From JALVCQ01 sp964452325 (lineage in GTDB: Bacteria > Bacteroidota > Bacteroidia > JAADEI01 > JALVCQ01): a stretch of DNA of 26,103 bases. The notes beneath the pieces were generated by a model. That model did no database searches. It saw only the letters and a program-made list of their open reading frames with translations, and had not been told where the DNA came from. The stretch covers positions 1 to 26,103 of the forward strand of contig CAYVLB010000011.1 of the NCBI GenBank assembly GCA_964452325.1, read 5' to 3'. The position numbers were made by a program, and so were the translations under genes. The first letter of the stretch is position 1, and each line of letters begins with the position of its first letter. Of this stretch, positions 1 to 9,000 are shown one piece after another.

Positions 1-419
1 TCCAATGGAAGCACTGGAATGAAGCATATCCGCTGGCCCAATCTACTCAAGAGGTGTTGATGGTGCACCTCTATACCGACTGGCGGGGATGGTGTAAGCG
101 AATGGAACGAACCACTTTTCGTGATCCACGCGTGGTGGAACTCATTAACAAAGAGGTAGTGGCCGTTAGGATCAACCCCGAGAAACACGGGAAATATAAG
201 GTAGATAATGGCCAGGAGGTTGATGCTCGAACGTTGGTACGGATGCTTTCGAATAATCGGCGTTTTGGATATCCAACGCATTTTTTCTTATTGCCCAAGA
301 CGCGTCAGATTTTCCCGCAGCCGGGCTATCAATCATCAGAAGCGTTTTTACAGACGCTTCGGAGATACATTTCCCTTAATCGATCGGGAGGTGGTTCGTC
401 GTCTCCGACAACCCCGTAG
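1..419 (+). CDS. Thioredoxin-fold protein (partial, 5' end outside window)
   Basis: The reading frame is open from base 3, with no start needed inside the window, so this is the C-terminal ~138 residues of a longer gene that stops with TAG at 417-419. The segment W-x-x-W-x-E-A followed by a hydrophobic strand and D-W-R-G-W-C-K-R-M-E matches the Thioredoxin_7/DUF255-like fold, in which the active site is normally D-W-C-G-W-C-K. The cis-proline region is visible as G-Y-P-T-H-F-F. These proteins are usually periplasmic or lipoprotein thiol-disulfide proteins, but the N-terminus needed to see a signal peptide is missing. The first Cys of the CxxC pair is Arg here (codon CGG), so ordinary dithiol oxidoreductase chemistry is unlikely. 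The tail is Gly/Ser/Thr/Pro-rich and probably disordered. rlmD follows after 55 bases. The fold is fairly secure; the function is not. Confidence 0.75.
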   Translation, partial: QWKHWNEAYPLAQSTQEVLMVHLYTDWRGWCKRMERTTFRDPRVVELINKEVVAVRINPEKHGKYKVDNGQEVDARTLVRMLSNNRRFGYPTHFFLLPKTRQIFPQPGYQSSEAFLQTLRRYISLNRSGGGSSSPTTP

Positions 420-474
420 GTGAACATCTTGCTGGGGGAGTATTGAATTTTGCGGACTGATTAAATACGTCGGC

Positions 475-1884
475 ATGGGGCCGAAGTCGCATAGGTACGC
501 ATCTCACAAGATTATAGAAAATGTAGAGGTGGTCGATGTTGCCGTTAAGGGCAAATCGATTGCGCGGGTCGGTGATTTGGTGATCCTTCTGGATGGGGGG
601 GTGCCAGGTGATGTGGTGGATATTAAAATTCGTCGGAAGCGTAAGAACTACTGGGAAGGATATCCCATTGCGTTTCACCGCTATTCTTCATACCGTGTAT
701 CGCCTGTATGTGGGCACTTTGGGAAATGTGGAGGATGCAAATGGCAAGACATTGACTATACTCATCAGCTTCGGTTTAAGGAAAAGATGGTGCTGGACAA
801 TTTCGAGCGGGTTGGTCGGATTGAGCTACCATCGCTACATGCCATTTGTCCATCGCCAGACCTATGGGGATATCGTAACAAAATGGAGTTTTCTTTTACG
901 GGGCGGCGGTGGCTATCGCCTGAGGAGGTGGCTTCAGGACACCCGGTTGAGGACCGCCGAGGGTTAGGACTTCATTTTTCAGGGCGCTTTGATTGGATTG
1001 TTCATATCGATGAATGCCATCTTGAACCATCGTATCATAACGAATTGCGCAATCAAATTTATCGAAAGGCATGTGCGTTAGCAATTCCCTTCTATAATCC
1101 CATTGACCATCGACAGGGATTACGATCGTTGGTGTTACGTTGCAATCTTGAAAACGAATGGATGGTTGTGTTGGTAGGTTCGGTGCCGCTGTCGGAACCT
1201 ATAAAGACATTGTTAGATAATGTGGCCCAGATGGAACGGGTGCGGAGCGTTTACTACGGAGTTAACCCGCGGCGTAACGATGCGCTTTCTAAGGTGGAGT
1301 TGGTGCATTGGGCGGGAGTACGCTATTTGCGTCAGCCTATGGGGCCTCGGACGTATTATGTGGGCCCGTTGTCATTTTTTCAGCCCAATACGCGTCAGGC
1401 AGTTAACTTGTATAATCGGGTGCGGGAATTCGTCCCTCAAGGAACAGAGTTATTGTTAGATGCATATTGTGGGGCAGGGACGATCGGCTTGTGGGTGGCC
1501 AATAAGGTAAAGCGAGTTGTCGGGATTGAGACGGTAGAAGAGGCAGTAAGAATGGCGCGATATAATGCTGAGCAAAACGGCATTGATGGGGCGGAATTTC
1601 ATCATTTATCGGTTGACGAACTGGATTCCTTGCCATATTCTTATGACGTGGTGGTTGTAGATCCTCCCCGTGTAGGGCTCAGTCGTTCGATGTTGCGTTT
1701 CTTACAGCGAACAAAGCCGCCGAGAATTATTTACGTAAGCTGCAATCCAGCCACGCAGGCGCGGGATGTAGCAGAACTGATGCCGTATTATCGGGTGGTT
1801 TATGCTGAGCCATTCGATATGTTTCCTCATACTTCTCACGTAGAAAACTTGATAGTTCTTGACCACCGCAGCGCATCCGGATGA
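475..1884 (+). CDS. rlmD: 23S rRNA (uracil-C5)-methyltransferase RlmD/RumA
   Basis: A 469-residue TrmA/RumA-family enzyme that transfers a methyl group from SAM to C5 of a uridine in 23S rRNA (U1939 in E. coli). An N-terminal TRAM/OB-like domain (about residues 15-60) is followed by the Fe-S ligand set C79-x5-C85-x2-C88 with a fourth Cys at 181. The SAM site is D-A-Y-C-G-A-G-T near residue 329. V-V-D-P-P-R follows, then the catalytic Cys423 in Y-V-S-C-N-P-A-T, and a C-terminal F-D-M-F-P-H-T-S-H-V-E motif. All catalytic and cluster residues are present, so it should be active. ATG 475 is the first ATG in frame and gives a normal N-terminus; no ribosome-binding site is obvious, as is usual in Bacteroidota. 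Its 3' end overlaps the next gene by 26 bases. Family members with this architecture can also act on tRNA, so the exact rRNA position is inferred. Confidence 0.93.
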   Translation: MGPKSHRYASHKIIENVEVVDVAVKGKSIARVGDLVILLDGGVPGDVVDIKIRRKRKNYWEGYPIAFHRYSSYRVSPVCGHFGKCGGCKWQDIDYTHQLRFKEKMVLDNFERVGRIELPSLHAICPSPDLWGYRNKMEFSFTGRRWLSPEEVASGHPVEDRRGLGLHFSGRFDWIVHIDECHLEPSYHNELRNQIYRKACALAIPFYNPIDHRQGLRSLVLRCNLENEWMVVLVGSVPLSEPIKTLLDNVAQMERVRSVYYGVNPRRNDALSKVELVHWAGVRYLRQPMGPRTYYVGPLSFFQPNTRQAVNLYNRVREFVPQGTELLLDAYCGAGTIGLWVANKVKRVVGIETVEEAVRMARYNAEQNGIDGAEFHHLSVDELDSLPYSYDVVVVDPPRVGLSRSMLRFLQRTKPPRIIYVSCNPATQARDVAELMPYYRVVYAEPFDMFPHTSHVENLIVLDHRSASG

Positions 1885-2224
1885 GGTATGGGACCTGTTT
1901 AGGTCCCGTTTCATAGCACGGTTTGGGGTAGATCCCCATAGTGATATTCATCTGGTGTTGTTTCAACTTGGCCTTGAAACATTGCGTTCGATTCCGAAAC
2001 ATCTTGACAAGGAAGAAAAGGTACGGGTAATGGATCTTGGATTGGTTTCTCTTATGGTTGTTTTGGGCATGGCGAGATGGACGGGATGGGAAGGATACTT
2101 TCCTACATATGAGTTAGACAAGTCCAAGGTTCGGGCTAATGCCCCCAAGATTGATATAATCCGTGAAGGGTTGATGCGTCGTTATTCTTTTTTGTTGGAT
2201 GATACAAGTGGGGGGGAAGGATAA
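1859..2224 (+). CDS. Conserved-looking hypothetical protein, 121 aa
   Basis: This soluble, mostly helical protein has no signal peptide or membrane segment. The pattern F-x5-F-G-V-D-P-H-S-D-I-H-L-V-L-F-Q-L-G-L-E-T-L resembles a small family of unknown function common in Bacteroidetes, in which a phrase like FGxxPDLxxxLFLIGVQELG is followed by a region ending in an aromatic W-E-G-Y-F-P; I recall this family only loosely. The frame is blocked upstream by TAG at 1853-1855. The only plausible full-length start is TTG 1859, inside the end of rlmD, because the next in-frame Met lies deep in the protein. The overlap suggests translational coupling to rlmD. The antiporter follows after 40 bases. The sequence is not low-complexity and has the G-rich composition of its neighbours, which supports real coding. 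No function can be given. Confidence 0.7.
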   Translation: MTTAAHPDEVWDLFRSRFIARFGVDPHSDIHLVLFQLGLETLRSIPKHLDKEEKVRVMDLGLVSLMVVLGMARWTGWEGYFPTYELDKSKVRANAPKIDIIREGLMRRYSFLLDDTSGGEG

Positions 2225-2235
2225 ACTGGTAGATG

Positions 2236-2243
2236 TAGATTTG
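2236..2243 (+). promoter_or_regulatory. Candidate Bacteroidetes -7 element (TAGATTTG)
   Basis: An exact match to the TAnnTTTG consensus of the Bacteroidetes primary sigma factor, 21 bases before the antiporter ATG, in the short gap after the preceding gene. No TTTG-like -33 box is present at the expected distance (about 2213 is a G run). A start site near 2250 would leave a leader of about 15 bases. It may be an internal promoter for the antiporter and trmB. Confidence 0.35.
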
Positions 2244-2264
2244 TTTTTTCCGAAATAAGATGAA

Positions 2265-4109
2265 ATGGGGCATGCATTACTGATATCCTTGTCAGCGATT
2301 TTGGTGCTAGGTATTTTGGCCCAATATGTGGCATGGCGTATTCGTATTCCGGCTATTTTACCGTTGCTGATTGCGGGGTTGTTGGTAGGGCCTTTGTCTT
2401 CATTGGTGTTACCGGGTGGGGAGAAGTTGTTGGAGGTCGGCCAAATTTTCTCGGATGACTTTTTGATGGCGTTTGTGTCGTTGTCAGTGGGAATCATCTT
2501 ATTTGAGGGGGGGCTGACACTTCGTTTTAGTGAGGTGCGGCACCTGACGGGAGCAGTGCGTAATTTGCTGACAATAGGGGTATTGCTCACCTTTGTAGGG
2601 GTCAGTTTAGCTGCTTATTATTGGGTGGGTCTTTCTAAGGAGTTGGCCTTGTTGTTTGGGGCATTGATGACGGTTACTGGGCCTACTGTGATTTTGCCGG
2701 TGCTCCATAATGTGCGTCCGAAAAAGTCGGTGGCAACGGTTCTGAAGTGGGAAGGGATATTGATTGATCCTATTGGTGCCCTTTTTGCCGTGCTTATATT
2801 TGAGTTTATTGCGATAGGTGAGCTGAGTACTTACTACTCAGTGGAAGTGATGCGGTCGTTCATCATTACGTTATCTACGGGGGCGGGTATGGGTGTGGGG
2901 GGAGGATTGTTATTGGCTTATTTGATTCGACGCAATCGAGTGCCTGCTTATTTGCGCAATGAGGTGGCCTTGGCTTTGGTGGTATTTGTGTTTAGCTTAT
3001 CAGAAATGCTGATGCCTGAATCGGGGTTGATGGCTACTACGGCGATGGGGATTGTATTAGCCAACATGCGACTAGAAGAGGTGAAAAATATTCTTTCGTT
3101 TAAGGAGGACATTAGCATTATTTTAATTTCTGTGCTGTTTATTGTGCTGTCGGCCCGGGTGGATGCTGATCAACTGACCCATTTGGGTTGGTCTGCTTTA
3201 TATGTGATGTTGGTTCTTTTGTTTGTGATTCGTCCGGTGGCGGTGTGGGTAAGCACGTGGCGTAGTTCGTTATCGTGGAAAGAGCGATTGTTTATTGGAC
3301 TGATGGGGCCTCGAGGGATTGTGGCGGCGGCGGTGGCCTCGTTTTTTTCGTTTGAGTTGGTCAAGCGTCCAGAGTTTGTGGCGGGAGGGGCGATGACCTT
3401 TTTGCCGTTGACATTCCTCATTATCGTGGGGAGCGTATTTTTTGTAGGCTTGTTTGCCAAGCCGTTGGCCCGTCTGTTGGGGGTACGTTATCAGGATCCT
3501 CAAGGGGTACTTATCGTAGGGGCGAGTGAACCTTCCCGCTATCTTGCACGCCATCTTCGTCAAAAGGTGCCAGTTCTGCTAGCAGATGCTTCGCATGCTA
3601 ATATTCGTGAAGCCCGCCGGATGGGTTTGCCTGTCTTTGAAGGGGATGTATTGAAAGATGAGGTGATAGAGGAGATGGACCTTTCAGGGATTGGGCGTTT
3701 GATGGCAATGACCTCAAACACCGAGATTAACCTGTTGGCAGTGCGCAAGTTTGCCTCTGTTTTGGGAGATCATCGTGTATTTCGCCTGGTTTCTCGGCGG
3801 GAAATGGAAATTGCAGGGTTGGCGTTGCCGCAAAACATTTTGTTTGAGGGGAGGGCAGATTACATCCGGTTGGTGGGACTGAGCCGACAGGCCGTACCTT
3901 TCCATCGGATTCAGCTCGATTCGATAGATGCTTATGAGGAGTGGCTGGCAAAGCATCGTCGGAAGATTCCACTGTTTTGGGAAATGCCATCGGGGAAGGT
4001 ATGGATTGTGACTCGTTTTCGACCCTCTATCACACCGGGTAGTGTGTTGGTATACTGGGACGTTCCTCAAAACGTGACTGCATGGGACGCAACAAAGTCC
4101 GGCGATTAG
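2265..4109 (+). CDS. Monovalent cation:proton antiporter (CPA1/NhaP type) with RCK domain
   Basis: A 614-residue inner-membrane protein. About the first 400 residues form a dozen hydrophobic helices. The transport-core signature T-G-P-T-V-I-L-P-V-L sits near residue 139 and the acidic W-E-G-I-L-I-D-P-I-G-A-L near residue 165, where the Asp is the expected ion/proton-binding residue. M-G-P-R-G-I-V-A-A-A-V lies further along. From about residue 413 there is a cytosolic TrkA-N/RCK-like Rossmann domain (G-V-L-I-V-G-A-S-E ... L-L-A-D-A ... G-D-V-L-K). Its glycine motif is G-A-S rather than G-x-G-x-x-G, which I believe is normal for this antiporter subfamily. It exchanges Na+ or K+ for H+ and is probably gated by a nucleotide. 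ATG 2265 is chosen; an ATG at 2260 in another frame stops at once. The 3' end overlaps trmB by 28 bases. Ion specificity cannot be read from sequence. Confidence 0.9.
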   Translation: MGHALLISLSAILVLGILAQYVAWRIRIPAILPLLIAGLLVGPLSSLVLPGGEKLLEVGQIFSDDFLMAFVSLSVGIILFEGGLTLRFSEVRHLTGAVRNLLTIGVLLTFVGVSLAAYYWVGLSKELALLFGALMTVTGPTVILPVLHNVRPKKSVATVLKWEGILIDPIGALFAVLIFEFIAIGELSTYYSVEVMRSFIITLSTGAGMGVGGGLLLAYLIRRNRVPAYLRNEVALALVVFVFSLSEMLMPESGLMATTAMGIVLANMRLEEVKNILSFKEDISIILISVLFIVLSARVDADQLTHLGWSALYVMLVLLFVIRPVAVWVSTWRSSLSWKERLFIGLMGPRGIVAAAVASFFSFELVKRPEFVAGGAMTFLPLTFLIIVGSVFFVGLFAKPLARLLGVRYQDPQGVLIVGASEPSRYLARHLRQKVPVLLADASHANIREARRMGLPVFEGDVLKDEVIEEMDLSGIGRLMAMTSNTEINLLAVRKFASVLGDHRVFRLVSRREMEIAGLALPQNILFEGRADYIRLVGLSRQAVPFHRIQLDSIDAYEEWLAKHRRKIPLFWEMPSGKVWIVTRFRPSITPGSVLVYWDVPQNVTAWDATKSGD

Positions 4110-4732
4110 CATCGGCAGCCCGATTACCCAATCTGTTGAAACGGGATCAAGTGCCACGGGGAGGATGGAATCAAGTTGTTTTTGGAAGGGAAGTTCCATT
4201 GGTAGTCGAAGTGGGATGTGGCAGGGGTGAATATTCGATCGGGCTTGCACAGCGGTATCCCAATTGTCATTTTGTAGGGATTGATCGAAAGATGTTACGG
4301 ATGGCGCAGGGGGCCCGCCGGGCCTTGGAGTTAGGCCTGGAGAATGTACGATTTTTATGGGCAGATGCCCGGGAACTGTCAACCTTCTTTGGTGTGGGTG
4401 AAGTGGTGGAGATCTGGCTGCCATTTCCGGATCCGCATCCAATTGCTGGAGAAGAAAAACGATTGGTAGCTTCTGGGTTTCTTGATATCTACGAACATAT
4501 CTTAGCCGAAGATGGCATATTGCATTTCAAAACGGATAACGAGCTGTTGTTTCGTTATGGATATGAGCAGTTTCGACGGCGTTCCGGTTGGCGGATAGGA
4601 GAGGTGATTGCCGATGTTCATCAGCTGCCTGCTGATCATATTTTGCGGGCGATTACCACGCATTATGAGCGCAAATTTGCCTCGGGTGGTATCCCGGTCT
4701 TTTACCTGAGGGCGTATCGAAAGGGGGTCTAA
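4082..4732 (+). CDS. trmB: tRNA (guanine-N7-)-methyltransferase TrmB
   Basis: A 216-residue SAM-dependent enzyme that makes m7G46 in the tRNA variable loop. The N-terminus M-G-R-N-K-x-R-R-L-A fits the Bacteroidetes TrmB form. The SAM-binding strand V-V-E-V-G-C-G-R-G-E-Y lies near residue 42, F-V-G-I-D-R-K near 60, and the family signature W-L-P-F-P-D-P-H-P near 118. F-K-T-D-N-E and the C-terminal T-x-Y-E-R-K-F motif follow. In most homologues the signature reads W-x-x-F-P-D-P-W/Q-x-K; the basic residue after it is shifted here (E-E-K-R), which is a family variant. It starts inside the end of the antiporter gene (28-base overlap), so the two are probably translated from one mRNA. The act promoter region begins directly after its stop codon. 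Confidence 0.95.
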   Translation: MGRNKVRRLASAARLPNLLKRDQVPRGGWNQVVFGREVPLVVEVGCGRGEYSIGLAQRYPNCHFVGIDRKMLRMAQGARRALELGLENVRFLWADARELSTFFGVGEVVEIWLPFPDPHPIAGEEKRLVASGFLDIYEHILAEDGILHFKTDNELLFRYGYEQFRRRSGWRIGEVIADVHQLPADHILRAITTHYERKFASGGIPVFYLRAYRKGV

Positions 4733-4789
4733 ATTCTTTTTAAATTGGGGTAAGGGCACACTTTTCTTCCTGTGAGATATTGCTTCTGC

Positions 4790-4797
4790 TAACTTTG
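4790..4797 (+). promoter_or_regulatory. Candidate act operon promoter, -7 element TAACTTTG
   Basis: An exact TAnnTTTG match, 25 bases before the ATG of actA, in the only real gap (4733-4822) between trmB and the act operon. A T-rich run at 4762-4766 is a poor candidate for the -33 box because the spacing (23 bases) is at the long end. Transcription would start near 4804, giving a leader of about 20 bases with no Shine-Dalgarno sequence. Confidence 0.5.
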
Positions 4798-4822
4798 CGC
4801 CGCTTTTAAGTTGAAGTGTTCC

Positions 4823-6043
4823 ATGAAACGAATGCCGTTTTGGGTGCTGATTGTTGGCGTTGCAAGCCTATTTCATCTGAGTTATGCACAGGATGTGGCG
4901 GCGGGGAAAAAATTGTTTCAGCAGAACTGTGCGGCATGCCATAAGTTGGGGTCGGTTTTGATCGGTCCGGATCTTTTGGGCGTTACGGATCGGCGTGATG
5001 AAGAATGGCTGATTAGGTTTATCCAGAACTCTCAGGCGCTTGTGCAGGCGGGTGATGCGCAAGCGGTTGCCCTGTTTGAAGAGTTTAATAAGGTCATCAT
5101 GCCGCCCCAGCCGCTTTCGGAAGCACAGATTCGGGATGTGCTGGCATATATATCATCTGAGACGCAAAGTGCCACTGCCCCTTCATCGGCAGCGGTGCGT
5201 GGGAAAGGATCCGTTGTTGATGCCGAAGAGGTTAAAGCGCTGGCCCAACGTAATATGGATCGGATATACCAGACCGTGGTGGGGCTGACAATTTTCTTTA
5301 TCCTGTGTTTGCTTTTATTCATTGGTCACTTCAAGCGCCAGGCATGGGTGCGAGAACATCCCGATGAGCCGTATCCGGGTTTCGATTTGAAAGGCTATGT
5401 GGAATTTGCGTCGCGTTATGTAGCACCGGTGCCGGTGGTTGTGATGGTATTGGGTGTAATTGGGTTGGTTGTGGTGGTCTTTCTTTACGTGGCGGCGCAA
5501 GATATTGGTTCCCAGGTTGGGTATGCACCGGACCAACCGGTTAAGTTTTCCCATGAACTTCATGCAGGACAACTTCAAATTGATTGTCAGTATTGCCATA
5601 CGGGTGTGGAAAAGGCAAAAAATGCGAATATTCCGTCGGTGAATATTTGCATGAACTGCCATAAATACGTCTCGGAGGGTCCTAAATATGGAACCACTGA
5701 GATTGCCAAGGTACGTAAGGCAGCGGAGGAAGGGCGCCCAATTGAGTGGGTTCGGGTTCATAATTTGCCTGAGCATGCTTATTTCAACCATGCACAACAT
5801 GTTAAAGTAGGCGGTATTGAGTGTCAGACGTGCCATGGTCCTGTGGAGACCATGGAGAAGGTTCGTCAGGTAGCTACCTTGGAGATGAAGTGGTGCATTA
5901 ATTGCCATAAGTCCACCGATATTCGTTTTGATAATCCTTACTACCGAGCGACGTTTCGAGATAAGTATGAGGAGATTAAAGCGCATCGGAAGTTTAAGGT
6001 TGCCGATTTGGGAGGACTGGATTGCGCACGGTGCCATTATTAA
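4823..6043 (+). CDS. actA: Alternative complex III subunit ActA (multihaem cytochrome c)
   Basis: A 406-residue periplasmic/membrane cytochrome that carries electrons from the ActB Fe-S clusters toward the electron acceptor. Residues 1-22 form a signal peptide ending in S-Y-A. Six haem c motifs (CxxCH) start at residues 36, 255, 276, 334, 358 and 401. The first belongs to a separate monohaem cytochrome c domain (residues ~24-110). Two transmembrane helices follow (about 150-170 and 200-223). The other five form the classic ActA pentahaem domain. The frame could begin at TTG 4811, but ATG 4823 starts the signal peptide directly and is preferred. actB follows after 9 bases. As I recall, the fused N-terminal monohaem domain is typical of Bacteroidetes ActA; other phyla have only the pentahaem part. 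Confidence 0.95.
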   Translation: MKRMPFWVLIVGVASLFHLSYAQDVAAGKKLFQQNCAACHKLGSVLIGPDLLGVTDRRDEEWLIRFIQNSQALVQAGDAQAVALFEEFNKVIMPPQPLSEAQIRDVLAYISSETQSATAPSSAAVRGKGSVVDAEEVKALAQRNMDRIYQTVVGLTIFFILCLLLFIGHFKRQAWVREHPDEPYPGFDLKGYVEFASRYVAPVPVVVMVLGVIGLVVVVFLYVAAQDIGSQVGYAPDQPVKFSHELHAGQLQIDCQYCHTGVEKAKNANIPSVNICMNCHKYVSEGPKYGTTEIAKVRKAAEEGRPIEWVRVHNLPEHAYFNHAQHVKVGGIECQTCHGPVETMEKVRQVATLEMKWCINCHKSTDIRFDNPYYRATFRDKYEEIKAHRKFKVADLGGLDCARCHY

Positions 6044-6052
6044 ACTAAATCG

Positions 6053-9000
6053 ATGTCGATGAAAGAACATAAAACGTATTGGACCGATTTGCGACGTTTC
6101 CGTGAGGGTGTGGAAGGAGAGGATTGGAGTGAATTTGGCCCTCCTCCAATGGAAGGGGATGCTCCCCAAGCCAGCCGCCGTGATTTTTTGAAGGTGCTGG
6201 GATTTTCGATATCGGGAGCGGTATTGGCGGCATGTCAGAAAACGCCAGTGCAGTATGCGGTTCCATATGGTACTAAACCACCGGAGGTTGATCCCGGCAT
6301 CCCTAATTGGTATTCTGCTACGTGCAATGCCTGTCCTGCCAACTGCACGATTTTAGTCAAAACCCGAGAAGGTCGTCCCATTAAAATAGAAGGGCATCCT
6401 CAGTCGCCTGTTTTTGGGGAGGGTACGTGTGCTTATGGTCAGGGTGCGGTTTTATCGTTATATGATTCGGGTAGGCTCCGTTATCCTGTTAAGGGCGGTC
6501 AGCCAACGGATTGGAAGACGCTGGATGGGGAAGTGCGGAAGACATTGAAGCGCCTTGCTGAGCATGGCAAAGAGGTAGTGCTTGTTACCCGTACGGTGAA
6601 TGGGCCAGCTTCAAATGCGGTGATTGAAGCCTTTAAGGCATCCTATCCTGTGGTACGTCATGTAGTTTATGAGGCGGATTCGGCTTATGCTTTACGCAAG
6701 GCGCATCAAATCGTCGGAATGGGGAACGCCTTGCCGGCTTTTCATTTTGACAAGGCCAAGGTCATTGTGGGCATTGATGCTGATTTTTTGGGTACGTGGA
6801 TTTCGCCGGTTCAGTTTACTAAGGACTACGTGGCCTCGCGCAATGTGGATGATCATGAAGATATTTCCTACCACATTCAGTTTGAGCCGTTGATGTCGCT
6901 TACGGGAAGTAATGCGGATATGCGCATTCCCGTGAAGCCAGGAATGGTGGGTCGATTGGTGGTAAATCTTTACAATGAGGTGGCACGTAAGGCAGGGGTT
7001 GCCCAGTTGCCTGCTGACAAATTCGAATTGGCGGGCAATACCATTGCTCATGCTGCGGAGCAATTGTGGGCTCATCGCGGCAAGGGATTGGTGGTGTGTG
7101 GCGTGAATGATGTGGCTATTCAGTCGGTTGTATTAGCCCTCAATCAGTTGTTGAATAACTATGGCACAACCATTACTCCGAGCGGGTCGTATCAGAATTT
7201 GGCGGATGACGAGGCGATGAAGCGTCTTCTGGGTGATTTGCAAGAAGGTAAGGTGGGCGGGATAATCTTGGTTGATGTTAATCCGGTGTATTCTTTGCCG
7301 GATGGGGAATTGTGGGCTAAAGCGTTGTCAAAAGCCGAATTGTCGGTAGCTATTGCCGATCGCATTGATGAGACGGCCCAACATGCCCGGTATGTTGTGC
7401 CGTTGAGTCATTTCCTTGAGTCGTGGAGTGACTATCAGCCGGTGAAGGGGTACGTGGCGGTTTCCCAGCCGGCCATTACGCCGATTTTTGACAGCCGGTC
7501 ATGGCAGGATGCGCTTCTAGCGTGGTCGGGTATGGAATCGGACTTTTATTCGTTTTTGAAGTCTTATTGGAAAGCGAAAATTTATCCGGCAGCCCGGGTG
7601 GCAAGTGATTTTGAGAGTTTTTGGGTGTCTGCTGTCCACGATGGCTATGTGTTATTGCAATCGGATGGTGGGGTAGAGGACAAGGTGGAGGATGAGGCAT
7701 TGGAAGCATCATCATCCCTTGACCTTGTTGCGGCTGCTCGATCTGCCAATGCGATGTCAAGTGAAAGTGATGGGTGGACTGTCCAGGTTTATTTTTCAGT
7801 AGGGCTTCGGGATGGCCGCCAAGCCAATAATCCATGGCTTCAGGAGATGCCTGATCCGCTCAGCAAGGTGGTATGGGACAACTATGCGGCAGTCGCTCCG
7901 TCGATGGCAGAGAGGTTGGGAGTTGGCGATGAGGATGTAATTGCCATATCGGTGGATGGCCATACGGTCGAATTGCCAGTGGTGATTCAGCCGGGGCAGG
8001 CACCCGATACGATCGGTGTAGCCTTTGGATATGGACGTTCAATCCCCGATCAGCCGCATGGCCAACGGGGTGGACGGGTAGCTAATGGAGTAGGGCAAGG
8101 TGTCGCCCCGTTTTTGCGTTATCGCAACGGGCGGATTGGGTGGTCCGGGAATGCCAAGATTCGTAAAACCGGTAAAAAGTATCCCATTGCCCGTACCCAG
8201 GTCCATCCCAGCATGGAGGGTCGGCCGCTCGCATTGTCAACGACCCTTGAAGCATATAAGAACGGCCATTTCCATCATCATCAACATGAGTTGGTTACCC
8301 TTTACAAAGAGTGGGACTATAACGGGCATCATTGGGGGATGGCCATTGATTTGAGTAAATGTACGGGTTGTTCGGCGTGTGTAGTCAGTTGTACGGCCGA
8401 AAACAACGTAGCGGTGGTGGGTAAAGATGAAGTACGGCGACGCCGCGAAATGCATTGGATGCGAATTGATCGCTACTATTCCGGTGATCCTGACAATCCA
8501 GAAACCATTCACCAGCCGGTGATGTGCCAACAATGTGATATGGCACCGTGTGAAAATGTATGTCCGGTGATGGCAATCGAACACAGTGATGAAGGGCTGA
8601 ACCAACAGGTATATAACCGATGCGTGGGGACGCGCTATTGTGCGAATAACTGTCCGTACAAGGTGCGGCGTTTTAATTGGTTTAAGTATTACGAGAATGA
8701 GGCTTTTGCGGACGTCAACGTGCCGCAAAATGACAAGGTGGCGGCAATGGTGTTGAATCCGGATGTAACGGTGCGTGCACGTGGAGTAATGGAAAAGTGC
8801 ACTTTCTGTGTTCAGCGTATTCAATTGGCTAAGTTGGAAGCCAAAAAAGAGGGAAGGGCTTTACGGGATGGAGAAATTAAAACTGCATGCCAGCAGTCAT
8901 GTCCGGCGGGTGCAATTGTGTTTGGTGATATGAATGATCCCAATAGTGCAATTTCTAAGCTGTTAAAGAATAAGCGGACTTATCGGATGTTGGATGAGCT

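Noticed and set aside
4811..4822. TTG 4811 as the actA start.
   Set aside because: ATG 4823 begins a standard signal peptide and is correctly spaced from the candidate -7 element.
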